Origin: Streptomyces sp. CNH099
GTDB taxonomy: Bacteria; Actinomycetota; Actinomycetes; Streptomycetales; Streptomycetaceae
NCBI GenBank assembly: GCA_000514715.1
Contig: AZWL01000001.1
Span: 186,186-250,185, forward strand
Reading direction: 5' to 3'
DNA length: 64,000 bases
Shown here: positions 26,119 through 34,982 of the stretch, in pieces
Numbering within the stretch: position 1 is the stretch's first letter
Layout of the letters: each line of letters opens with the position of its first letter
Translations under genes and position numbers: made by a program
The notes under the pieces: generated by a model
Told to the model about the DNA's origin: nothing
Seen by the model: only the letters and a program-made list of their open reading frames with translations
Database searches by the model: none

Positions 26119-27435
26119 ATGCCCCCTTCTGCTTCAGATGCCCCGGGCGCCCCTCCTGCGCCCGCCGAGAAGCACCGGATCGCCGACGTACGGGTGACCC
26201 CGGTGGCCTTCCGCGACCTCCCCCTGCTCAACACCGTCGGGGTGCACGAGCCCTTCGCCCTGCGCACGGTCGTCGAGGTGGTGACCGACAGCGGGGTCCA
26301 CGGCCTCGGCGAGTCCTACGGCGACCTCCCCCACCTGCGCCGGCTGGAGGAGGCCGGCCGCCACCTCGTCGGCCTCGACGTCTTCGACGTGAACGGGCTG
26401 CTGCGCGCGGTCACCGCGTCGCTCGCCGACGACAGCGGCGAGGGCGGCCACGGCATGGGCGGAATGGTGATGACCTCCGCTGCCGCAGACCGCGTGGTCT
26501 CCCCCTTCGAGGTGGCCGCGCTCGACCTCCAGGGCAAGATCGTCGGGCGGCCGGTGAGCGACCTGCTCGGGGGCGCCGTCCGCGACCGGGTGGCGTACAG
26601 CGCGTACCTCTTCTACAAGTGGGCCGGCCACCCCGGTCAGGACGAGGACGAGTGGGGCGCCGCGCTCGACCCCGACGGCCTCGTCCGCCAGGCCCGCCGC
26701 GTCGTCGACGCCTACGGATTCACCGCGATCAAACTCAAGGGCGGCGTGTTCGCCCCCGAGGAGGAGGTCGAGGCGATACGTGCGCTGCGCGCCGCCTTCC
26801 CCCGCCGTCCGCTGCGCCTGGACCCGAACACCGCCTGGACGGTGGCCACCTCCATCGAGGTCGGCCGAGCGCTCGACGGCGTGCTGGAGTACCTGGAGGA
26901 CCCCACCCCCGGCATCGGCGGCATGGCCCGGGTGGCGCGCGAGGTGTCCATGCCGCTGGCCACCAACATGTGCGTCGTCGCCTTCGACCACCTCCCGCCG
27001 GCCGTGCGCGCGGAGGCCGTCCAGGTCGTGCTCTCCGACCACCACTTCTGGGGCGGCCTGCGCCGCTCCCAGCTGCTCGGCGGCATCTGCCGGACCTTCG
27101 GCATGGGCCTGTCCATGCACTCCAACTCGCACCTCGGCATCAGCCTCGCGGCCATGACCCACCTGGCCGCCGCCACCCCCAACCTCGACTACGCCTGCGA
27201 CACGCACTGGCCGTGGAAGGACCCGGCGGACGACGTGATCGTGCCCGGCGCGCTCACCTTCCGGGACGGCGCCGTCGCCGTGCCCGCCGGCCCCGGCCTG
27301 GGCGTCGAGCTGGACCGGGACGCGCTCGCCCGGCTGCACCGGCAGTACGTCGACTGCGGTATCCGGGAGCGCGACGACACCGGCTACATGCGCCGGTTCG
27401 AGCCCGCCTTCGACCCCGCGTGCCCGCGGTGGTGA
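26119..27435 (+). CDS. Glucarate-dehydratase-family enolase-superfamily enzyme (divergent paralogue)
   Basis: 438 residues. Catalytic and metal residues of the glucarate dehydratase group are all present: K205-x-K207 (AIKLKGG), Asp235 (LDPNTAW), Glu260 (LEDPTPG), Asn283 (ATNMC), Asp307 (SDHHFWGG) and His334 (MHSNSHLGIS). It would abstract the C5 proton of a hexarate and eliminate water. It differs from the true GudD at 37517 (EDPTPG against EDPCGAE; HSNSH against HSNNH), so the substrate may differ, for example another aldarate. The stop overlaps the next gene's GTG (GTGA), coupling it to a 2-hydroxyacid dehydrogenase. Confidence 0.9.
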   Translation: MPPSASDAPGAPPAPAEKHRIADVRVTPVAFRDLPLLNTVGVHEPFALRTVVEVVTDSGVHGLGESYGDLPHLRRLEEAGRHLVGLDVFDVNGLLRAVTASLADDSGEGGHGMGGMVMTSAAADRVVSPFEVAALDLQGKIVGRPVSDLLGGAVRDRVAYSAYLFYKWAGHPGQDEDEWGAALDPDGLVRQARRVVDAYGFTAIKLKGGVFAPEEEVEAIRALRAAFPRRPLRLDPNTAWTVATSIEVGRALDGVLEYLEDPTPGIGGMARVAREVSMPLATNMCVVAFDHLPPAVRAEAVQVVLSDHHFWGGLRRSQLLGGICRTFGMGLSMHSNSHLGISLAAMTHLAAATPNLDYACDTHWPWKDPADDVIVPGALTFRDGAVAVPAGPGLGVELDRDALARLHRQYVDCGIRERDDTGYMRRFEPAFDPACPRW

Positions 27436-28442
27436 GCGCGCCGCTGCACGTCCTGGTCACCGAGCCCGTGATGGGCCGGTTCCGGGACGTGCTCACCGCG
27501 CAGGGCGCCGGGCCCGCGCACCGCTGGACCTTCGCGTACGGCTCGCCCACCGCCTCCGGCGACGATCCGGCGGTGCGCGCGGCGGCGGCGACGGCGGACG
27601 TCCTGGTGTGCTCGGCGGCGCCCGCCGGGCTGCTGGCGGGGATGCCGCGCCTCAGGCTGCTGCACGTCACCGGCGCCGGCTACGACAAGATCCCCCTGGC
27701 CGCGCTCCGCCCCGGCGTCCAGGTCGCCAACACCTTCCACCACGGCCGCTCGATCGCCGAGCACGTGATGATGGTGTCGATGATGCTCCTGCGCGACGTC
27801 GCGCGCGCCGAGCGGAACATGCGGGCCGGCGTCTGGCGCAACGCGATCGTCGACGACGCCTATCCGTTCGGCGGCGTCCTCGCCGGCCGGGTCCTCGGCG
27901 TCCTCGGCCTCGGCGAGATCGGCACCGCGGTGGCGCGTACCGCCGCCGCGCTCGGGATGCGGGTGCGTACGGTACGGCGCGACCCGGCCGCGCCGCTGCC
28001 CGCCGGGGTGGACGTCGACTGGGTCGGCGGCCGGGACCGGCTGCACGAGCTGCTCGGCGGCAGCGACGTCGTCGTGGTCACGGTGCCCCTGAGCGAGGAG
28101 ACCCGCGGGCTGGTGGACGCGGCGGCGCTGGCCGCGATGAAGCCGTCCGCCGTCCTCGTCAACGTGGCCCGCGGGCCGGTGGTGGACGAGGAGGCGCTGC
28201 ACGCCGCCCTGTCCGAACGGGCCATCGCCGGCGCCGCGGTCGACGTGTGGTGGCGCAACCCGCGCGAGCCCGGTGCACCGCCGCCGTCGCACCTGGACTT
28301 CACCGGGTTCGACAACGTCGTGCTCACCCCGCACCAGTCGGGCCACACCGAGGAGACGTTCCGCGGCCGGGCCCGCGACATCCGCGACAACGTCGACGCG
28401 CTCGCCGCGGGGCGGCCGCTGCGCAACGTCGTCGACCGCTGA
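27432..28442 (+). CDS. D-2-hydroxyacid dehydrogenase (NAD(P)-dependent)
   Basis: 336 residues from GTG 27432, overlapping the upstream stop by 4 bases. The Rossmann motif is GVLGLGEIGTAVA. Catalytic Arg lies in VNVARGPVVDEEAL; a His in LTPHQSGHTEE completes the relay. Family members reduce 2-keto acids such as hydroxypyruvate or glyoxylate, or run in reverse. Coupling to a glucarate-dehydratase paralogue suggests it works on a sugar acid or a downstream 2-keto acid. The same gene pair recurs at 37517-39909. Confidence 0.9.
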   Translation: MSAPLHVLVTEPVMGRFRDVLTAQGAGPAHRWTFAYGSPTASGDDPAVRAAAATADVLVCSAAPAGLLAGMPRLRLLHVTGAGYDKIPLAALRPGVQVANTFHHGRSIAEHVMMVSMMLLRDVARAERNMRAGVWRNAIVDDAYPFGGVLAGRVLGVLGLGEIGTAVARTAAALGMRVRTVRRDPAAPLPAGVDVDWVGGRDRLHELLGGSDVVVVTVPLSEETRGLVDAAALAAMKPSAVLVNVARGPVVDEEALHAALSERAIAGAAVDVWWRNPREPGAPPPSHLDFTGFDNVVLTPHQSGHTEETFRGRARDIRDNVDALAAGRPLRNVVDR

Positions 28443-28449
28443 ACCGCCC

Positions 28450-28464
28450 GGGGCCACCGGCCCC
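28450..28464. terminator. Hairpin between convergent genes
   Basis: ggggcc-acc-ggcccc, a 6-bp stem, lies 8 bp after the dehydrogenase stop and just before the convergent TauE/SafE gene's stop. A second overlapping ccccgccgggg pairing is possible. Confidence 0.5.
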
Positions 28465-28475
28465 GCCGGGGCCCC

Positions 28476-29192
28476 TCAGATCAGCTGCCGGCCGATCAGC
28501 AGCACGGCCCCCAGCGCCGACATCGCGATGGCGGACCAGTGCAGCCGCCGCTTGTCCAGGAGCCGGTTGACGTGGCGTGACAGCGCATACCCCAGCACCG
28601 GCCAGGGCGTCAGCAGGGCGGCCGCCACCAGCGTGTCGGTGCCGACGGAGCCGGTGAGCGCGAGCATCCCCACCGACAGCACGGAGCCGATGAGGAAGAA
28701 GCCGCTCATCGTGCCGCGCAGCATCGGACCGTCCTTGCCCTGCCACACCAGCGCCATCGGCGGTCCGCCGATCGACGTCGCCGTGCCCAGCAGCCCGGAC
28801 GCGGAGCCGGCCAGCACGAGGTTCTGCCGGCGCGGGCGCGGCGCCCAGCCGAGCGAGGCGAGGGCGACTCCGACCAGCACCACGCCCGCGAGCAGCAGCG
28901 CGAGGCCGCGCGCCGGCAGCGTCGCCACCAGCAGCGCCCCGGCCACGGTGCCGGGCACCCGGCCCACGAGCGCCCAGCCGGTGCCGCGCAGGTCGATGTG
29001 CTCCCGCTCGGCCGTGACCACCAGCAGGGTGACCATGGCCGCCATGATGATGAGCGTGCCCGGGATGAGCGCGGGGTCGACCAGCGCCACCACCGGCGCG
29101 GCGAACATCCCCATGCCGAAGCCGATGGACGCCTGCAGGCAGGACGCGAGCACCACCGCGGCCGCGATCACGAGGTAGCCGGTGAGCGTCAC
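28476..29192 (-). CDS. TauE/SafE-family membrane transporter
   Basis: 238 residues from GTG 29192, overlapping the ATPase stop (GTGA). It contains seven to eight hydrophobic helices with the family's characteristic first-repeat SIGFGMGMFAAPVVALVDPAL and second-repeat GTATSIGGPPMALV. Members export or import small anions such as sulfite, sulfoacetate or organic acids. As the last gene of the importer operon within a glucarate locus, it may move an organic anion related to aldarate metabolism. Confidence 0.9.
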   Translation of the reverse strand: MTLTGYLVIAAAVVLASCLQASIGFGMGMFAAPVVALVDPALIPGTLIIMAAMVTLLVVTAEREHIDLRGTGWALVGRVPGTVAGALLVATLPARGLALLLAGVVLVGVALASLGWAPRPRRQNLVLAGSASGLLGTATSIGGPPMALVWQGKDGPMLRGTMSGFFLIGSVLSVGMLALTGSVGTDTLVAAALLTPWPVLGYALSRHVNRLLDKRRLHWSAIAMSALGAVLLIGRQLI

Positions 29193-30208
29193 CGCGCTCC
29201 CCGGCCCGCCGGTACCGGCTCGGCCTCCTTCCCCATCGGGTGGAAGCACGCGGCGGTGTGCCCGCCGTCCTCCGGGTCGGGGGCCGGCTCCGGCGACGCG
29301 GCCGCGCACTCGTCGGTCGCCTTCCAGCACCGGGTGCGGAAACGGCAGCCGGACGGCGGCGAGAGCGGGGACGGAAGCTCGCCCTCCAGGATGATCTGCC
29401 GGCCGCGCCCGGCTTCGTCGAGCGAGGGGGCGGCGGACATGAGCGCGGCGCTGTACGGGTGCAGGGCGCGGCCGAAGACGGCCTCGGTGCCGCCCTGTTC
29501 CACGATCCCGCCGAGGTACATCACCATGACCCGGTCCGCGACGTGCCGCACCACCGACAGGTCGTGGGAGATGAAGACGTAGGAGACGCCGAGCTGGCGC
29601 TGCAGGTCGTTCAGGAGGTTGAGCACCTGGGCCTGTACGGACAGGTCGAGCGCGAGCGCGCGGGCGATCCCGATCCGCTGCCGCTGGCCGCCGGAGAACT
29701 CCTGCGGGTAGCGGTGCTCGTCGCCGGCGCGCAGCCCGACGAGGCCGAGCAGTTCGCGCACCCGGGCGCCGCGCTCCTTGGCGGAGGGGAACAGGTCCTT
29801 GTGGGTGCGCCACGGCTCGCTCACGATGTCGCCCGCCGTCATCCGGGCGTTGAGGGAGGCGAACGGGTCCTGGAAGACCATCTGCACCCGGCGCCGCCAC
29901 TGGAGCAGCCGGGCTCCCCTGAGCGTGAACGGGTCCACGCCGTCGAAGCGGACCGTGCCGCTGTCGGGCCGCTCCAGCATGAGCAGCGTGCGGGCCAGGG
30001 TGGACTTGCCGCAGCCCGACTCTCCGACGAGGCCGAGGGTCTCGCCGCGGCGCAGGTCGAAGGAGATGCCGCCCAGCGCGCGCAGCTGCCGCGTCCGGCC
30101 GCCGCTGCGGACGGGGAACGTCTTGGTCAGGTCGCGGACCCGGAGCAGGGGCTCGCCGGACGGGTCGGCCGTGCCGGCCGTGTCGGCCGTGTCGGCTGTG
30201 TGGGTCAT
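29189..30208 (-). CDS. Oligopeptide/dipeptide-type ABC transporter ATPase (DppF/OppF type)
   Basis: 339 residues from ATG 30208, which shares bases with the upstream stop (TGATG). Walker A is GESGCGKST, the signature FSGGQRQR, Walker B-like sequence ALALDLSVQ and the H-loop FISHDLSVV. The Walker B acid region is degenerate: where DEPxxxLD is expected it reads ALALDLSVQAQVLNLL, so the glutamate-bearing DEP segment is missing (about 12 residues lost). The N-terminus has a threonine/alanine/aspartate repeat (HTADTADTAGTAD). The C-terminal oligopeptide-transporter domain includes the Cys segment CRFRTRCWKATDEC. Confidence 0.9.
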   Translation of the reverse strand: MTHTADTADTAGTADPSGEPLLRVRDLTKTFPVRSGGRTRQLRALGGISFDLRRGETLGLVGESGCGKSTLARTLLMLERPDSGTVRFDGVDPFTLRGARLLQWRRRVQMVFQDPFASLNARMTAGDIVSEPWRTHKDLFPSAKERGARVRELLGLVGLRAGDEHRYPQEFSGGQRQRIGIARALALDLSVQAQVLNLLNDLQRQLGVSYVFISHDLSVVRHVADRVMVMYLGGIVEQGGTEAVFGRALHPYSAALMSAAPSLDEAGRGRQIILEGELPSPLSPPSGCRFRTRCWKATDECAAASPEPAPDPEDGGHTAACFHPMGKEAEPVPAGRGAR

Positions 30209-31182
30209 CACTTCACCTCGGCAGAGAAATGGCAGGCGGCCGTGCGCCCGGGCGCGACCTCGGCGGGCTGCGGCCGGCGGGTCCGGCACAGGTCCCGCAC
30301 CAGCGGGCAGCGGTCCTGGTAGACGCAGCCGGCCGGAATGGAGTGCAGGTCCGGCGGGGCGCCGCCGATGGACTTCAGGTGCTCGCCGCGGGCGGCGTGC
30401 ACCGGCACCGAGTCCAGCAGGCCCCTGGTGTACGGGTGCCGGGGCCGGTCGAAGACCTCCCGTACGGGCCCGGACTCGACCACGTTGCCCGCGTACATCA
30501 CCGCGACCTCGTCCGCCTGTTCCGCGACGAGCGCCAGGTCGTGGGTGATGAGCACGACGCTCATGTCCCGCTCGGTGCGCAGCTCCCGCAGCAGCTGCAT
30601 GATCTGCGCCTGCACGGTGACGTCGAGCGCGGTGGTCGGCTCGTCGGCGAGGAGCACGGACGGCGAGAGCGCGACGGCGACGGCGATCAGGAGCCGCTGG
30701 CGCATGCCGCCGGAGAACTGGTGCGGGTAGGTGTCGACGCGCGTCTCCGGCTCGGGGATGCCGACCCTGGCCATCAGGTCGACGGCCTCCCGGCGGGCCT
30801 GCTTGCGGGAGAGCCCGCGGTGGATCCGGAACGGCTCGGCGAGCTGGGTGCCCACCGTGTAGACGGGGTTGAGCGCGGTCAGCGCGTCCTGGAAGACGAT
30901 CGCCAGCTCGGGCCCCGCCATCGCGCGGCGGGTCTGCTCGTCGGCCGCGACCAGGTCGGTGCCGTCCAGCAGGACCCGGCCCCCGGCGACCTCGGCGGTG
31001 GGGTCCAGCAGTGAGACGACGGCCTGGGCGGTCATCGACTTCCCGCAGCCGGATTCGCCGAGCAGCGCGAGCGTCCGGCCGCGCCGGGCGCTGAAGCTCA
31101 CCTTGTCGACGGCGCGTACGGTGCCGTGCGGGGTGCGGATGTCGACGCTCAGGCCGTCGACCTCAAGGACGGTGCCGGTCAC
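30208..31182 (-). CDS. Oligopeptide/dipeptide-type ABC transporter ATPase (DppD/OppD type)
   Basis: 324 residues from GTG 31182, overlapping the permease stop (GTGA). Walker [10 protein letters not shown], signature FSGGMRQR, Walker [12 protein letters not shown] and H-loop LITHDLALV are intact. The C-terminal oligopeptide domain has [14 protein letters not shown]. It is the partner of the DppF-like protein. Since that partner has a damaged Walker B, this subunit may carry the only fully competent site of the dimer. Confidence 0.94.
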   Translation of the reverse strand: MTGTVLEVDGLSVDIRTPHGTVRAVDKVSFSARRGRTLALLGESGCGKSMTAQAVVSLLDPTAEVAGGRVLLDGTDLVAADEQTRRAMAGPELAIVFQDALTALNPVYTVGTQLAEPFRIHRGLSRKQARREAVDLMARVGIPEPETRVDTYPHQFSGGMRQRLLIAVAVALSPSVLLADEPTTALDVTVQAQIMQLLRELRTERDMSVVLITHDLALVAEQADEVAVMYAGNVVESGPVREVFDRPRHPYTRGLLDSVPVHAARGEHLKSIGGAPPDLHSIPAGCVYQDRCPLVRDLCRTRRPQPAEVAPGRTAACHFSAEVK

Positions 31183-32189
31183 GACTGTGCCTCCTGGGGT
31201 GCCGGTGCGTTACGGGCGCGGCGGGCCCGGCGCGGCAGCGTCAGCCGCCAGCGCTGGGCGGGGTCGGTGGCCAGCCGCGCCCAGGCGGCCAGCACGGTCG
31301 CCGACACCGTCGTGACGATGATGGCCAGCCCCGGGAAGAACGTCAGCCACCACGCGGTCTGCAGATAGCTGCGTCCCTGGGAGACCATCAGGCCCCAGCT
31401 GACGTCGGGCGGCTGGATGCCGATGCCGAGGAAGCTCAGCGAGGACTCCGCGAGCATGACGTAGCAGAACTCCAGGGTGGCCAGGGTCAGCAGGGTCGGC
31501 AGCACGATGGGGAACACGTGCCGCCGGATGATGGCACCGCTGGAGGTGCCGAAGGTCCTGGCCGCGTCGACGAAGAGGCGGCTCTGCAGTTCGGTGGACT
31601 CCGCCCGGGCGGTGCGCAGGTAGACCGGGATGCGGGTGATCGCCAGCACCACGACGAGGTTGGCCACGCTGGGCGAGAAGACGTACAGCACGACGACCGC
31701 CATCAGCAGCGACGGGAAGCTCATGATGATGTCGGCGACGCGCATCGCGAGCGTCTCCCGCAGGCCGCGGTGGTAGCCGGCCCACATGCCGACCAGCGCG
31801 CCGACCGCCAGCGCGAGCGCCACCGCGGGGACCGCCACGCTGAAGGTGGTGCGGGCGGCGACGACGAGCCGCGCCAGCACGCTCTGGCCGAGCGGGTCGG
31901 TGCCCAGGATGCCGAGCCACCCGTCGTCGAAGGAGAACGGGGGCTGGTTGGTGTTGTCGAGATCCTGCTCGGTGGCGGCGGACCCGACCAGCAGCGGGCC
32001 GAACACGGCGGTGAGCACGACCAGCGACAGCACCGCCGCCGCGGCGGTCGCCACCCGGTCGCGCAGGAGCATGCGCCACAGGCTCACCCGGCTGTCGCGG
32101 GCCGGGGCCGCGGGCTCGGCGCCCGCGGCGGGAGCATCGGAGCCGGTGCCGGGACGGCCGTCCGCGGCCTTGTCGGACAGGGAACTCAC
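31179..32189 (-). CDS. Opp/Dpp-type ABC permease (DppC type)
   Basis: 336 residues. A hydrophilic leader of about 30 residues precedes the helix VATAAAAVLSLVVLTAVFGPLLVG, and there are six membrane segments. The family loop reads FVDAARTFGTSSGAIIRRHVFP. The C-terminal segment SFLGIGIQPPDVSWGLMVSQ is diagnostic of DppC/OppC. It is 10 bp downstream of the DppB-type gene. Confidence 0.93.
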   Translation of the reverse strand: MSSLSDKAADGRPGTGSDAPAAGAEPAAPARDSRVSLWRMLLRDRVATAAAAVLSLVVLTAVFGPLLVGSAATEQDLDNTNQPPFSFDDGWLGILGTDPLGQSVLARLVVAARTTFSVAVPAVALALAVGALVGMWAGYHRGLRETLAMRVADIIMSFPSLLMAVVVLYVFSPSVANLVVVLAITRIPVYLRTARAESTELQSRLFVDAARTFGTSSGAIIRRHVFPIVLPTLLTLATLEFCYVMLAESSLSFLGIGIQPPDVSWGLMVSQGRSYLQTAWWLTFFPGLAIIVTTVSATVLAAWARLATDPAQRWRLTLPRRARRARNAPAPQEAQS

Positions 32190-32199
32190 GGTGTCCTCC

Positions 32200-33129
32200 T
32201 CAGACCGTCGCCGTCTCGCGGACGCGCGCGTCGAGCAGCGCGTAGCAGACGTCGATGACGATGTTCAGCACGAAGATGGTCACCGCGGTGAGCAGCACCG
32301 CGGCCTGCAGCACCGCGAAGTCCCGGCCCGTGATCGAGTCGATCATCAGCTTCCCGATGCCCGGCCAGCCGAAGATCGTCTCGACGACCACCGCTCCGTT
32401 GACGAGCGAGACGGTGAGGTCGCCGGCGACGGTCAGCGCGGGCGCCGCGGCGTTGCGCAGGGCGTGGTGGCTGACCACCCGAACGCTGCCGGCGCCCTTG
32501 CTGCGGGCCAGCCGCACGTACGGCGCGGACAGCGCGGAGACCATGGCGCCGCGCACGACCTGGGTGAGGACGCCCAGCGGGCGGATCGCCAGGGTGGCGA
32601 CCGGCAGCACCCAGGACAGCATGCCGTCGCTGACGCCCGAGGTGGGCAGCGCCCCGAGGCCGACGGCGAAGATCCACACGCCGGTGATCGCGAACCAGAA
32701 GTCCGGCACGCTGGCGGCGGTCATGGACAGGAACGAGGCGATGCGGTCGGCCAGGGAGTTGGGGCGGAAGGCCGCCCAGCTGCCGATGACCACGGCGCCG
32801 GCCGCGGCGATCAGCATGGTGGCGCCGGCGAGCTGGAGGGTGGCGGGAAAGGCCCGCAGCGCCATCGTCGCCGCCGACTCGCCGGTGCGCAGCGACTCGC
32901 CGAAGTCGAGCTGGAACACGCCGCCGAAGTAGTCGGCGATCTGCTGCCAGATCGAGTCGTCGAAGCCGTTGCGCTCGGTGAAGGCCGCGCGCTGGGCGGG
33001 GGTGGCGGATTCGGGCAGGTACAAGGATGCGGGATCACCGGTGAGCCTCGCGAGCACGAAGACACCGAGCAGCACGGCGACCAGCGGCAGGACGCTGCTC
33101 AGCATGCGGCGGCGGACGAAATGGAACAT
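32200..33129 (-). CDS. Opp/Dpp-type ABC permease (DppB type)
   Basis: 309 residues from ATG 33129 (MFHFVRRRMLSSVLPLVAVL) with GGGGA upstream; the longer open frame is unsupported. It has DppB features: an N-terminal helix, periplasmic loop (TGDPASLYLPESATPAQRAA) and the EAA-like loop YVRLARSKGAGSVRVVSHHA, with VVVETIFGWPGIGKLM near the C-terminus. A hairpin separates it from the binding-protein gene. Confidence 0.93.
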   Translation of the reverse strand: MFHFVRRRMLSSVLPLVAVLLGVFVLARLTGDPASLYLPESATPAQRAAFTERNGFDDSIWQQIADYFGGVFQLDFGESLRTGESAATMALRAFPATLQLAGATMLIAAAGAVVIGSWAAFRPNSLADRIASFLSMTAASVPDFWFAITGVWIFAVGLGALPTSGVSDGMLSWVLPVATLAIRPLGVLTQVVRGAMVSALSAPYVRLARSKGAGSVRVVSHHALRNAAAPALTVAGDLTVSLVNGAVVVETIFGWPGIGKLMIDSITGRDFAVLQAAVLLTAVTIFVLNIVIDVCYALLDARVRETATV

Positions 33130-33158
33130 CGCTGTCCCCAGGTGGGAGTCGGTCGCCC

Positions 33159-33188
33159 GCGGCCGGCGCCGGGCGTGGCACCGGCCGC
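33159..33188 (-). other. Intercistronic hairpin between binding protein and permease
   Basis: gcggccgg pairs with ccggccgc (8 bp) in the 68-bp gap between the solute-binding-protein stop and the DppB start. This position is typical of structures that raise the binding protein's mRNA level relative to the membrane subunits. Confidence 0.45.
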
Positions 33189-33197
33189 AGGGCACGG

Positions 33198-34769
33198 TCA
33201 GTCGGCGGGGGTGAACTCGGCGAGCCGCATCTCGTCACCGGTTGCGGAGTTCGGTCGGTAGCGCACGTCCGGGGCGAGGGCGATGACCCCGTACATGTGG
33301 GCGACGTAGGCGTACTGGGCGATCTCGTCCGGCTCGTCGGCGAAGACCTCGGCGAGCGCGTCCTGGCGCTCGGCTCCGGTCTTCGCCTCGGCGGCCCCGA
33401 TCTTCCGGTCGAACGCGGCGGTGCCTCCGGAGCTTTGATAGCCCTTGCTGAGCAGGTACTGATCCATGCTGAAGGCGGCGTCACCGGCTTGGTTGCCGTG
33501 CTGGATCAGCATCAGGTAGGGGCCCGCGTCCTCGGGAAAGGGGCGTTCCTGGAACTCGGTGCTGCCCGCGGTGTCCTTCATCTCGATGTCGATGTCGAGG
33601 CCGAGGTCGTTCAGCTGGTTCTGGATGACCTGCACGGTCTCGTCGACCTTCGGGAACAGCGCGGTCCGGCTGATCAACCGGATCGACCGGTCCACGTCGA
33701 CGCCGTCGGCCTCCGCCTCGGCCAGCAGCCTCCTGGCCTTCGCGAGGTCGGTCGGCCAGGGCTGCAGGCTCTCGTTGTATCCGACGACCCCCCGGGGCAC
33801 GAGCTGGGCGGCGGCCTTCGCCTTCCCCTGGAACAGCGAGCCGACGATGCCCTCGCGGTCGATCGCGTAGTTGATCGCCTGGCGCACCCGCCTGTCGTCC
33901 AGCGGCGGCTCGGTGACCTGCATCCGCAGGGCGGTGGTCTCGTTGTTGGGGTACTGCTCGGCGGCGTCGCCGGCGCCGTCCTCGGGGCTGAGCGAGGTGG
34001 CCACGTCGACCTCGTCGTTGGCGATCATGGCGGCACGGACGCTGCCCTCGGTGCGCCACTGGTAGTCCACGCTGCCGTAGGCCGGAGCCCGGCCCCAGTA
34101 CCGCTTGTTGGTGGCCAGGGTGAGCCGCAGGCCCGGCTCCCAGTTGGCGATCCGGTAGGGGCCGGTGCCGACCGGCTCGCGGACCTTCTTCTCGGCGTCG
34201 GTGGACGTGGGCACCATCTCGATGAAGGAGAGCCGCAGCGGAAGGATGGGGTCCGCCTTCGGGGTGGCCACCGTGAGCGTGTGCGCGTCCGGCGCAGCCA
34301 CCTTCAGGTCCGTGTCTCCGAAGACGTACCCTTCCACGTTGCAGCCCAGCTCGGAGTTGACGGCCCGGTCGATGGAGTAGGCGGCGTCCTCGGCGTCGAA
34401 GCGCGAGCCGTCGCTGAACGTCACCCCCTTGCGGATCCGGTACGTCCACTCCGTGCCGGAGGTGCGTTTCCAGGAGGTCGCGAGCTTCGGCTCCAGCTCG
34501 CCGGTGCCGGGGTGGCGTTCGGTCAGCGGCTCGGTGATGTTGGACCGCACCACCACCCCCGTCGAGGTCAGGGAAGCCTCGCACGGCTCCAGCGTGGGCG
34601 GCTCCTCCGGCAGCACGACGCGTAGCGCGTCGCCGTCCGCGGTCACCGAGTCGCTGTTGGCCACGGTGCAGGCACTGGCCGCCAGCGCCGTGGAGAGCAC
34701 CAGCGATACGGCCGTACGCCGACGGCGTCCACCGGCACGGGCCGGGCGGGGGTCGGAAACAGGGGACAT
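33198..34769 (-). CDS. Family-5 extracellular solute-binding lipoprotein
   Basis: 523 residues from ATG 34769 (MSPVSDPRPARAGG) with GGAGG upstream. The leader AVSLVLSTALAASAC ends in a lipobox. Family-5 motifs are plain: EPCEASLTSTGVVVRSNITE, WTYRIRKGVTFSDGSRFDAE and VDVATSLSP. Receptors of this class bind oligopeptides but also sugar acids and oligosaccharides. Since it heads the importer embedded between two halves of the glucarate pathway, uptake of glucarate, galactarate or a uronate oligomer is inferred. Confidence 0.92.
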   Translation of the reverse strand: MSPVSDPRPARAGGRRRRTAVSLVLSTALAASACTVANSDSVTADGDALRVVLPEEPPTLEPCEASLTSTGVVVRSNITEPLTERHPGTGELEPKLATSWKRTSGTEWTYRIRKGVTFSDGSRFDAEDAAYSIDRAVNSELGCNVEGYVFGDTDLKVAAPDAHTLTVATPKADPILPLRLSFIEMVPTSTDAEKKVREPVGTGPYRIANWEPGLRLTLATNKRYWGRAPAYGSVDYQWRTEGSVRAAMIANDEVDVATSLSPEDGAGDAAEQYPNNETTALRMQVTEPPLDDRRVRQAINYAIDREGIVGSLFQGKAKAAAQLVPRGVVGYNESLQPWPTDLAKARRLLAEAEADGVDVDRSIRLISRTALFPKVDETVQVIQNQLNDLGLDIDIEMKDTAGSTEFQERPFPEDAGPYLMLIQHGNQAGDAAFSMDQYLLSKGYQSSGGTAAFDRKIGAAEAKTGAERQDALAEVFADEPDEIAQYAYVAHMYGVIALAPDVRYRPNSATGDEMRLAEFTPAD

Positions 34770-34806
34770 GGGATTCCTCCACCGCGGCATCCGCATCTGC
34801 GTCCAC

Positions 34807-34817
34807 AAATGTAGATG
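34807..34817. promoter_or_regulatory. Half-site aaatgtagatg near binding-protein start
   Basis: Matches the tgtag/cgtag half-site seen in the two forward promoters of the locus. Lies 38 bp upstream of the binding-protein start on the minus strand. A single half-site, so weak alone. Confidence 0.35.
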
Positions 34818-34897
34818 CCGTCTCGATCAGTGAACGCACGGTAGAGGGGCACCCGGAGAAGCGTCAAGGGAATGCGCAGCCTCTGCACGAGGATTGC

Positions 34898-34918
34898 ATA
34901 TGTAGACGATGTTTTCAT
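34898..34918. promoter_or_regulatory. Putative IclR operator upstream of 5-dehydro-4-deoxyglucarate dehydratase
   Basis: atatgtagacgatgttttca is nearly the same as the motif upstream of the enolase gene at 26072 (16 of 21 aligned positions agree). It lies in the divergent region between the binding-protein gene and the dehydratase gene, about 65 bp before ATG 34983. Confidence 0.55.
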
Positions 34919-34982
34919 GTCTGTGCCTGATCTGTTAGCTTGACGATCTGCTGCGCTCACCATTCGATCCTGGAGAACCCCC

